In this document: positions 49,821 through 56,371 of the stretch, one piece after another
How the letters are laid out: each line of letters starts with the position of its first letter
How positions within the stretch are numbered: the stretch's first letter is position 1
NCBI GenBank assembly: GCA_029262115.1
Contig: JAJCZZ010000012.1
Coordinates: 1-64,000 of the forward strand
Length of the DNA: 64,000 bases
Direction: 5' to 3'
Source: Gemmatimonadota bacterium
Lineage (GTDB): Bacteria > Gemmatimonadota > Gemmatimonadetes > Longimicrobiales > Gaopeijiaceae
The notes under the pieces: model-generated
Told to the model about the DNA's origin: nothing
Database searches by the model: none
What the model saw: only the letters and a program-made list of their open reading frames with translations
Translations under genes and position numbers: made by a program

Positions 49821-50699
49821 GTGAGCGACAGACCATCCCTGTCCCTGCGCGACCAGATCCGCTCGATTGCGGATGAAGCTGGCGCGGAGGCCGTCGGTGT
49901 GGCGTTCTATGACTATGCTCACGGAACCAGTTGGAGCTACGAGCCGGATCGCTGGTTCCACGCCGCCAGTACCATCAAGGTGCCGATCCTGCTCGGTGTC
50001 TACGACGCCATCGAACAGGGTCGCCTGCGCTCACACGAACTCGTGCATGTGCGGAATCGTTTTGTCGGCGCCGCGGACGGCGTCCCCTACAGCATCGACT
50101 CCGGGCGTGACGCCAATTCGGCGGTGCACCGTGAAGTAGGCCGGGTCATGCGTGTCTTCGATCTCGCCCGTCACATGATCGTGACGAGCAGCAATCTCGC
50201 CACGAACATCCTCATCGGTCTCGTCGGTGTCGAGGCCATCCAGGCAACGCTCGAGCGTCACGATCTAGGCGGTCTGGAGGTCGTGCGTGGGGTGGAGGAC
50301 CACGCCGCCTGGGAGGCCGGCATCAACAATCGTGTCACAGCACGGGGGCTCCTCGAGGCCTTTCGCACGCTCGTCGAGGGCGACCACTTCGAGGAGGAGC
50401 GGCGCATCGAGATCATCGGGATCCTCGACGATCAGAAATTCCGTGCCGGTATCCCCGCAGGCCTTCCCGACACCGCCCGCGTGGCGAACAAGACCGGGGA
50501 GATCAGCACCATCGCCCACGACGCCGGCATCGTGTACCTCCCCAACCGTGAGCCCTACGTGGTCGTGATCCTCACCGAATGGGCGCGGGATCGAACGAGG
50601 CGGCGCTCGAAGACCATCGCGAGTATCTCACGGGCGATTTTCGAGCAGTTGACGAGCGAGGACGCTGCGAGCGAAGCCGTCGAGGCAGTTGACGCATGA
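49821..50699 (+). CDS. Class A beta-lactamase-like serine hydrolase without a signal peptide
   Basis: The protein has 292 residues from the GTG at 49821. It has the three motifs of penicillin-interacting serine enzymes: Ser50-Thr-Ile-Lys53 (HAASTIKVPIL), Ser123-Ser124-Asn125 (VTSSNLATN) and Lys224-Thr-Gly (ANKTGEIST). A possible omega-loop glutamate is in AAWEAGINN. Such proteins include class A beta-lactamases, but no signal peptide or lipobox is visible, so it may be cytoplasmic or use another route. It is coupled to an M15-like peptidase gene (ATGA overlap), so its target may be a cell-wall peptide or another amide rather than an antibiotic. An alternative TTG start lies at 49770. Confidence 0.8.
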   Translation: MSDRPSLSLRDQIRSIADEAGAEAVGVAFYDYAHGTSWSYEPDRWFHAASTIKVPILLGVYDAIEQGRLRSHELVHVRNRFVGAADGVPYSIDSGRDANSAVHREVGRVMRVFDLARHMIVTSSNLATNILIGLVGVEAIQATLERHDLGGLEVVRGVEDHAAWEAGINNRVTARGLLEAFRTLVEGDHFEEERRIEIIGILDDQKFRAGIPAGLPDTARVANKTGEISTIAHDAGIVYLPNREPYVVVILTEWARDRTRRRSKTIASISRAIFEQLTSEDAASEAVEAVDA

Positions 50700-52192
50700 G
50701 CAGCCGGGCGACGACGACCGACTCGTCCAAGGTCGAAGGGGACACCTCCGGAGTGGAGGACCGGCTGGGGCTGACGATCGTGGACGGACTCGGGTTGGAC
50801 GGCGAGGTATGCGAGCTGCTTCGACCAGGTAAAGTGGTAGATGACGGCGTCACCGGAGAGTGCGCCCTGCCCCGCTGGTTCTACGAGGTACCGTCCTGGG
50901 ACACCGCAAAGAACGCAGCGCTCACACCGCACTTCACTCTGCACGAGTTCATGATGGTGGACCTGCGAGAGGATGCCCGAGTGCGGCGCTGGCCCCGCTA
51001 CGTGCCCCTCGGAATCACGCTTCTGGCCGCACATCTCGAACTTCTCCGACTGGAGGTGGGCACGCTCGTCTGGGTGTCCGCGAATGGTGGGTATCGCAGC
51101 CCCGCGCACAGCCGGAACCGATCGGTCGGGGCACACAGTTGGGGCACGGCGGCGGATATCTACCGGATCGGGGACGAGTTCCTGGACACACCCGAACGCA
51201 TTGCGCGTGCTGCCGATCGACTTGGAGGCCTCTGTCCTGCGCTGCGGATGCGCCCCTGGGGACACGGGCCGGGACAAACGGACGACGGAGTGTTGCGGTC
51301 GATTGCCAAGAAAGACGTTACGGATTCCGAGGAAGTCGGGATCTCGATTCTGTCGATGCCGGGGGTCGGCCTGGAAGCGGAGCTCGAGTTGGTGGTGGAT
51401 GAGGCTCCCGCCCGCCCGGAGGCGATTTTCGGCGATCCTCGCGCCTTCCTTCGTGCTCCCTACCTGCATCGGACGGGCACGTCCTATCAACTCGCGACCG
51501 GCGGGGCCGTCTATTTCGACACCGGAGTCGTCGAGGTCGCCACGCCGATCATCGAAATCGAGCCGGGCTGCGCGGCGCGTGTGGGTCGCTCTCTGTGGGA
51601 GACGATCTTGCTGGTTCGGGAGTCCCTGGACGCCTGGGAAGAGCGCGAGGGAAGACCCACCCGGCTCGTAGGCTTCAGCATGCACTACAACGTGTCATTC
51701 GAGCGGCAGGGCGACCGCGCGAGCCGTGCCCCCGACCGTTCGGTGGAGGCGCTCGCCCGGATGTTGTCGTACCTCCTCCCGCCTCCGATCATGCTTCTGG
51801 CGGCGAACCGACGGTCCACCGGCGTAGGCGTCCGTCCACGGAGAAGCCGGATCGAGGTCACGGTCGACTTCACCCCCAGTCCCGCACTCGTCATCGCGAC
51901 CGCGGCCGTGGTGACGGGCATCGTCTGGGCAGCCATGAAGTGGCCGACCTACCGATTGCGGGAGGCGGAACGGCGGGGCCTTCCGATCATGGCCGACTAT
52001 GAACCTGTAGCGCACACCTCGCGTCAGGGCTGGTTGGCGAACGCCGGATCCTATCCTCACGACCCCTTCTCCGAGACACCCGCCGGGCGGCGGTGGAAGA
52101 CGACGGACGGGCGCTCGAGGACGCTACGAGAGATCGCCTGGGAAACGGCGCGCTACTTCGACGGGATATCGAGCGGGTCGGGGACCCCTTGA
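50696..52192 (+). CDS. M15-like peptidase domain protein with C-terminal membrane segment
   Basis: The protein has 498 residues. The N-terminal part (about 75-200) resembles M15-type D-Ala-D-Ala peptidases: ANGGYRSPAHS, then VGAHSWGTAADIY with the zinc-ligand pattern HxxGxAxD (His147, Asp154) and a later histidine (WGHGPG, His190). The middle part (about 225-350) is of unknown fold. Hydrophobic residues near 395-412 (ALVIATAAVVTGIVWAAMKW) form a possible transmembrane helix. It lies between the serine hydrolase and a small unknown protein, coupled by overlaps on both sides. A peptidase role in wall metabolism is inferred; the family boundaries are uncertain. Confidence 0.7.
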   Translation: MSSRATTTDSSKVEGDTSGVEDRLGLTIVDGLGLDGEVCELLRPGKVVDDGVTGECALPRWFYEVPSWDTAKNAALTPHFTLHEFMMVDLREDARVRRWPRYVPLGITLLAAHLELLRLEVGTLVWVSANGGYRSPAHSRNRSVGAHSWGTAADIYRIGDEFLDTPERIARAADRLGGLCPALRMRPWGHGPGQTDDGVLRSIAKKDVTDSEEVGISILSMPGVGLEAELELVVDEAPARPEAIFGDPRAFLRAPYLHRTGTSYQLATGGAVYFDTGVVEVATPIIEIEPGCAARVGRSLWETILLVRESLDAWEEREGRPTRLVGFSMHYNVSFERQGDRASRAPDRSVEALARMLSYLLPPPIMLLAANRRSTGVGVRPRRSRIEVTVDFTPSPALVIATAAVVTGIVWAAMKWPTYRLREAERRGLPIMADYEPVAHTSRQGWLANAGSYPHDPFSETPAGRRWKTTDGRSRTLREIAWETARYFDGISSGSGTP

Positions 52193-52515
52193 CGCTTCAA
52201 CTCATCCGGAGGGTGCTCCAGGGGCGCGCCCCCTCCCTTCTCGATCTGCCGGACCGCCCCGCTGCATACAACGACGTCGGGCGACTGTGTCGATGGGGCA
52301 ATCTGTTTCCCACCTCGAAACTCGGCCGCTCGCGCTACGAACGGGTCGTCACGCGCGCCATCGGCGGCAAGCGATTGTTTCTGGACGGTCGCTGGTTCGT
52401 GCCGGTGGGAATGCACGGGTGGTCCCACGTCATCTTTCGTGGGGAGCGAGGCGGGACGACCCGGACCTACAGCATGGACTACCTGGTCCGCCACCTGGAC
52501 GCCTGGGAGCGCTGA
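52189..52515 (+). CDS. Hypothetical protein coupled to the M15-like gene
   Basis: The 108-residue reading frame starts at TTG 52189, overlapping the previous stop (TTGA). It is basic and looks soluble, with tryptophan/glycine-rich segments (VGRLCRWGNLFPTSKLG, FVPVGMHGWSHVIFRGE). The frame is open upstream to 52093, but that would overlap the peptidase gene. No family was recognised. Tight coupling suggests it works with the peptidase and hydrolase. Confidence 0.6.
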   Translation: MTLQLIRRVLQGRAPSLLDLPDRPAAYNDVGRLCRWGNLFPTSKLGRSRYERVVTRAIGGKRLFLDGRWFVPVGMHGWSHVIFRGERGGTTRTYSMDYLVRHLDAWER

Positions 52516-52593
52516 GGCACCGGAGGGTGCGCTCAGAGGTGAATTTCCTCGCCGCCAGCCGAATCCCCTGTGCGGCGGCGCCCCTACGAACCA

Positions 52594-52629
52594 CAATCGC
52601 CATCACCCCATGAGGGGTGACGGCGATTG
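52594..52629. terminator. Long hairpin between convergent genes
   Basis: CAATCGCCATCACCCC (52594-52609) and GGGGTGACGGCGATTG (52614-52629) pair with one mismatch around a 4-nt loop. It lies between the gene ending at 52515 and the opposing csbD-like gene ending at 52674, so it probably terminates both. There is no strong T-run. Confidence 0.6.
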
Positions 52630-52673
52630 CACGATTACGGGGCGGTAGGGCCCCGAGCGCGACCGTGGGTCGA

Positions 52674-52877
52674 TCAGACGTTCTTGCGAACAGCCTCACC
52701 GACGTTCTTCTGCACCTTACCAGCGACTTCCTTCGCCTTCCCGGAGGCTTCCTTCGACAGGTCGTCGGTGGCATCGCCGATGTTCTTCTCGATCTTGCCC
52801 TCGAGCTCCCGCTTCGCGCCCTTCACTTCATGCTCGGCGCCCTTCCGGCGCAACTTGTCGTCGAGATCCTCAGACAT
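52674..52877 (-). CDS. CsbD-family stress protein
   Basis: The 67-residue, highly charged protein is made of CsbD-like repeats (AEHEVKGAKRELEGKI, then SGKAKEVAGKVQKNVGEAVRK). CsbD proteins are small, soluble and often induced by general stress through alternative sigma factors; the molecular function is unknown. GAGAGAGGA precedes the ATG. It marks the left edge of the accessory island. Confidence 0.88.
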   Translation of the reverse strand: MSEDLDDKLRRKGAEHEVKGAKRELEGKIEKNIGDATDDLSKEASGKAKEVAGKVQKNVGEAVRKNV

Positions 52878-53002
52878 GATGTCCTCTCTCTAGTTGGAGT
52901 CGGGCCGTTGATGGGCGCCCACTGGAGGGCGCCGACGGCCACGAGCAACTATTGCAGGAATCGGGCCGGAATTTCGTAGGGATACGCGTGCGCCTAACGC
53001 GA

Positions 53003-53239
53003 TCAGACCTGCGGCACGAACCGAGCGAGCAGCAGGTCGCGAAACGCCGTGACCGAACCTTGGCATTGGTCCAGCTCTTCGGGACCGATCAGCAATTCGA
53101 AGGCGCCGTCCTGTTCGCCTACCACGCACGGTGTCAGACCATCCGTGATCTCGGCCAAGGCATGGATCTCGTCGCCCGCCGCGGGCGTGGTGCGCCTACG
53201 TTCGTGGGCATGAGCCCTGTTGACAACGAACGCGGGCAT
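53003..53239 (-). CDS. Possible small acidic protein divergent from hipB
   Basis: A 78-residue minus-strand frame from ATG 53239 (MPAFVVNRAHAHERRRTTPA, then an acidic, leucine-rich second half ending DLLLARFVPQV). The start codon lies at the edge of the hipB-side inverted repeat. The composition is protein-like, but a competing plus-strand frame covers the same DNA and no family was recognised. It could be a divergent gene sharing the operator, or chance. Confidence 0.3.
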   Translation of the reverse strand: MPAFVVNRAHAHERRRTTPAAGDEIHALAEITDGLTPCVVGEQDGAFELLIGPEELDQCQGSVTAFRDLLLARFVPQV

Positions 53240-53266
53240 CGAACACATTGACACCGTTCGTTGTCA
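53221..53266. promoter_or_regulatory. Long inverted repeat upstream of hipB: probable HipB operator
   Basis: TGACAACGAACG (53221-53232) and CGTTCGTTGTCA (53255-53266) are perfect 12-bp arms separated by 22 bp, so their centres are 34 bp apart, close to three helical turns. HipB-type XRE proteins repress their own operon by binding inverted repeats upstream. TTGACA occurs at 53220-53225 and 53248-53253. Confidence 0.65.
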
Positions 53267-53288
53267 CTCTCGAGGGATGGTCCTGCCT

Positions 53289-53648
53289 ATGATTCTACGC
53301 CGCCCGCACGACCTGGCGAACCTATTCCGAAACGGACGCGCCCGACTGGGATGGTCGCAGTCTGTGCTCGCCAACAAGCTAGGGGTCACGCGCCAGTGGA
53401 TATCGCTGGTCGAGAACGGGAAGACGACCGTGGAGTTCGACCTGGTTCTGGCTACGCTTCAGACACTCGGCTACACCCTCCACATGACGTCGGGTGATGC
53501 GCCTCCCACTCCAGCGGTAGAGGATCCGACCCTGCTGCCAGCATCGGACCCCCGACGATCCGACCGGACCTCGCTCACGCGCGACGGAGCAGCCCTGGAT
53601 ACGCAGCGAGCGAAGCGGGTTCGAAAATCCTCGGGCGCGTCAGACTGA
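53289..53648 (+). CDS. hipB: HipB-like XRE-family antitoxin/repressor
   Basis: The protein has 119 residues from the ATG at 53289 (MILRRPHDLANLFRNGRARL); an ATG at 53277 directly follows GAGGG and is possible. The helix-turn-helix is LGWSQSVLANKLGVTRQWISLVENGKTTVEFDLVLATLQTLG, in the usual HipB position. HipB neutralises and binds HipA and represses the operon. A long, disordered C-terminal tail of about 50 residues rich in Pro, Arg and Ser follows; in E. coli the C-terminal tail of HipB is the protease degron. HipA starts one base after the stop. Confidence 0.88.
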   Translation: MILRRPHDLANLFRNGRARLGWSQSVLANKLGVTRQWISLVENGKTTVEFDLVLATLQTLGYTLHMTSGDAPPTPAVEDPTLLPASDPRRSDRTSLTRDGAALDTQRAKRVRKSSGASD

Positions 53649-53649
53649 G

Positions 53650-54939
53650 ATGCGTGTACTTGGCGCCTTCTTGAACGGAGAACTCGTCGCCGAGGTCAGG
53701 CAGGGGGACGGCGGCAAGGTGTCCCTCGTCTACGACGGCACTTGGCTGGCTCGAAGCGACTCGTACGCCCTCTCCCTGTCGATGCCCCTCGCTCGCAGAG
53801 AGCACGGCGACGAGGTTGTGAGACCGTTCATGGAGGGGCTGCTCCCCGACAACGCGGCCGTCCTCGAGCGGTGGGCGAGGGAGTTTCAGGTATCGCCTCG
53901 AAACCCATTTGCCCTACTCGAGCACGTCGGACAGGACTGTGCCGGTGCTGTCCAGTTCTTGGGCCCCGAGCGATACGGGCAAGCCTCCCCCGCTCCTGAG
54001 GATGAGGTAGCGTGGTTGACCGAGGAGGACGTTGGGGCCCGCCTACGTGATCTCGTGGAGCGGCGAGGAACTGGCAGGTTGGCGGGTGACAAGGGACAGT
54101 TCAGTCTCGCGGGAGCCCAGCCAAAGACCGCGCTCGTCTTCGACGGACAGCGTTGGGGTGTCCCGTCCGGCTCGACTCCGACCACATATATCCTCAAGCC
54201 CCCGGCGCAGAGGGACTTCGACGGCTTCGACGTCAACGAGCACCTGTGCCTCAGGCTCGCCGAAGAACTCGGCCTGTCCGTACCAAGGTCGAGGCTGAGG
54301 CGTTTCGACGGCCAGGAGGCCCTCGTCCTGGAGCGGTACGACCGGCGGAGGATGCCCGGAGGCCGTTTCGTTCGGGTCCATCAAGAAGACGCGTGTCAGG
54401 CCCTGGGGATCTCACCTCTACGCAAGTATGAGAACGAAGGCGGGCCTGGAGCGCCGGAGATCGTTCAACTGCTCGTTCGAGAGTCGGATGATCCCACTGC
54501 CGACGTGGGGGCGTTCGTCGACGCGCTCACGCTGAACTGGGTAATCGGCGGCACCGACGCCCATGCGAAGAACTATTCGCTGATCATCTCGGCCGGGACG
54601 GTCCGGCTCGCGCCCTTCTACGACCTGATCAGCGTGCTACCCTATCCGGATCAGGTAGCCTATCGGCGGGCACGGCTCGCCATGCGGGTCGATCGCGAAT
54701 ACCACCTTCACAAAATCGGCCGCCGACACTGGGAGGGCCTCGCGATGCGGTCCGACCTCGACGTCGCTCCCGTCGTCGAGCGGGTGGCCGAGTTGGTGGC
54801 GGCGGTGCCGGGAGCGCTCGACCGGGCGGTGACAACCGTTCGTCGGGAGGGGATCGAGCACAACGTCATCGACCGGCTGGTCGTCGCGGTCCGAGAGCAC
54901 AGCGAACGGTGCTTGCGGTTGCTGGAGGGTGGGGAGTAG
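53650..54939 (+). CDS. hipA: HipA-like serine/threonine kinase toxin
   Basis: The 429-residue protein has the HipA fold. The Gly-rich/autophosphorylation loop is QFSLAGAQPKTAL (Ser152 region). The catalytic loop is NWVIGGTDAHAKNYSL with Asp303 and Asn308. The metal-binding aspartate is Asp325 in APFYDLIS. The N-terminal HipA_N domain covers about 1-105 (PFMEGLLPDNAAVLERWARE). HipA of E. coli phosphorylates glutamyl-tRNA synthetase and causes persistence; the target here is not known. It is full length, unlike the HipA remnant at 59975, so this module may be active. Confidence 0.92.
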   Translation: MRVLGAFLNGELVAEVRQGDGGKVSLVYDGTWLARSDSYALSLSMPLARREHGDEVVRPFMEGLLPDNAAVLERWAREFQVSPRNPFALLEHVGQDCAGAVQFLGPERYGQASPAPEDEVAWLTEEDVGARLRDLVERRGTGRLAGDKGQFSLAGAQPKTALVFDGQRWGVPSGSTPTTYILKPPAQRDFDGFDVNEHLCLRLAEELGLSVPRSRLRRFDGQEALVLERYDRRRMPGGRFVRVHQEDACQALGISPLRKYENEGGPGAPEIVQLLVRESDDPTADVGAFVDALTLNWVIGGTDAHAKNYSLIISAGTVRLAPFYDLISVLPYPDQVAYRRARLAMRVDREYHLHKIGRRHWEGLAMRSDLDVAPVVERVAELVAAVPGALDRAVTTVRREGIEHNVIDRLVVAVREHSERCLRLLEGGE

Positions 54940-54966
54940 GGGGGAGGGCGAGGGGGGGCCGCACCG

Positions 54967-56214
54967 TCACGGGCCGAGCGTTCCGATCGGGATGACGGCG
55001 ATCCCATCTGGACGCATGTAGGCCAGACCTGTGCCAACGATGACCGCCATGAGCCCGGGAGGGCCGCATTTCTGGGTGTCGACGCGGCTGAGGAACTTCA
55101 GCAAGCTATGGGCTCCGTCGTCGACGGCCCCCACGCCCAACTTGATTTCAAACGCCGCCCACCTCCCGTCGAAGGCCTCAACAACCGCGTCCACCTCCAA
55201 CTCCGTGTTGTCACGGTAGTGGAGAACCCGGGCGTCAGACGCTTGGGCATACACCCGGAGATCGCGTATGACCAGCGACTCGAAGAGAAATCCCAGCAAA
55301 TTCAGGTCACCCAGCAGCCGTTCCGGAGTGGCCTGGAGTGCGGCGACCGCCAACGAAGGATCCACGAAATGGCGCCGGGGCGTCGTCCGGATGCGAGATC
55401 GTGACCTCAAGTGGGGCGCCCATGCGGGTTGATCTTCTACGACCATGAGGCGGGTAAGCGCATCGTGATAGGCGCTGACCGTGTTCTTCGCCAGGGCACC
55501 TTCGGAGCCCCCGGCATCCTTTGCCAGCGTCGACAAGCTCACCATCGTCGAGACGTTTCGAGCCAAGGAACGCATGAGCCTCAGCACCTTCTCAGGGTCG
55601 GAGGCCACGCCGTCAATCCGCTGGATGTCCGTGCGGCAGATCTCGTCCAGGTAGGCGCGAACAGCCCTTTGGGCGTTCGGGACCGGCTGGTCAAGGAGGC
55701 CCGGCCATCCGCCGACCGCGATCCGTTCGACGAGATCCGACACCGTGAGACCGGGGTCCGAGGCGCGTGGAGGTGTCCCGTCGAGGAGGGCGGCGAGGGA
55801 GACCTGTCCGTAGGATTGGCCGCTCTCGTAAAGGGACATGGGGCGCAATCGGAGCCGGGCTACGCGGCCCGCCCCTGTGTGACGTGTCACGTCGTCGAGG
55901 GGAACGGCTGAGCCGGTGAGAATGAACTGCCCGGAGGCTCTTCGATCATCGACGGCGCGGCGCACATGATTCCAGAGCAACGGAGCGATCTGCCATTCAT
56001 CAATCAGCCTGGGCGTTGACCCCTCAAGCAGGAGAGAAGGGTCGATAGCAACCGCCCGCCGCGCGTTCTGGTCGACATCGAGGCGGACCTCGCTGGCGGC
56101 GAGTTGCCGGGCGGTCTCCGTCTTGCCGCACGCCTTCGGGCCCTCGATCACCACCGCCCCGACCGAGGATAACAACTCGATCAGCTCTCGGTCGACAACA
56201 CGCGGTCGATACAT
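54967..56214 (-). CDS. AAA ATPase with DUF4143 domain
   Basis: The protein has 415 residues from the ATG at 56214 (MYRPRVVDRELIELLSSVGA). Walker A is GPKACGKT (25-32) and Walker B-like LIDEWQ lies near 70. The C-terminal DUF4143 region contains LLGFLFESLVIRDLRVYA and VDAVVEAFDGRWAAFEIKLG, a restriction-endonuclease-like pattern. These ATPases are common, often horizontally moved, and of unknown function; some are suspected toxin-antitoxin or defence components. The reading frame is open to 56337, but that part runs through the triplicate repeats and is not family-like. Confidence 0.88.
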   Translation of the reverse strand: MYRPRVVDRELIELLSSVGAVVIEGPKACGKTETARQLAASEVRLDVDQNARRAVAIDPSLLLEGSTPRLIDEWQIAPLLWNHVRRAVDDRRASGQFILTGSAVPLDDVTRHTGAGRVARLRLRPMSLYESGQSYGQVSLAALLDGTPPRASDPGLTVSDLVERIAVGGWPGLLDQPVPNAQRAVRAYLDEICRTDIQRIDGVASDPEKVLRLMRSLARNVSTMVSLSTLAKDAGGSEGALAKNTVSAYHDALTRLMVVEDQPAWAPHLRSRSRIRTTPRRHFVDPSLAVAALQATPERLLGDLNLLGFLFESLVIRDLRVYAQASDARVLHYRDNTELEVDAVVEAFDGRWAAFEIKLGVGAVDDGAHSLLKFLSRVDTQKCGPPGLMAVIVGTGLAYMRPDGIAVIPIGTLGP

Positions 56215-56272
56215 CGTGGCCCGGAATCCAGGGAGTGAAGCACTTTGTTCGGTACCCCAATCTACCGATTTA

Positions 56273-56341
56273 TTGACCCATGTGCAACGATACTGTTGAA
56301 CCGTTTGCAATGATATTGCTGACCCGTTCGCAAGCAACGTG
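56273..56341. repeat. Three tandem 23-bp repeats upstream of the DUF4143 ATPase
   Basis: Units lie at 56273-56295, 56296-56318 and 56319-56341, exactly head to tail. The shared core is TTGAACCGTTTGCAATGATA in the middle unit. Units 1 and 2 differ at 5 of 23 positions. Unit 3 matches well over its first 15 bp only. They lie in the 157-bp gap between the ATPase start and the primase-helicase stop. They look like iterated protein-binding sites rather than coding sequence. Confidence 0.65.
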
Positions 56342-56371
56342 TCGCGTCACATGCAGGCGGGCGCCCCACGA

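Noticed and set aside
49821..50699. Antibiotic-resistance beta-lactamase
   Set aside because: The serine-enzyme motifs are present, but there is no signal peptide, and the gene is coupled to a peptidase and an unknown gene. Resistance function is not supported.
52952..53251. Plus-strand 99-codon ORF before hipB
   Set aside because: It extends into the long inverted repeat, lacks a ribosome-binding site and has no domain. The opposing minus frame is slightly more protein-like but is itself weak.
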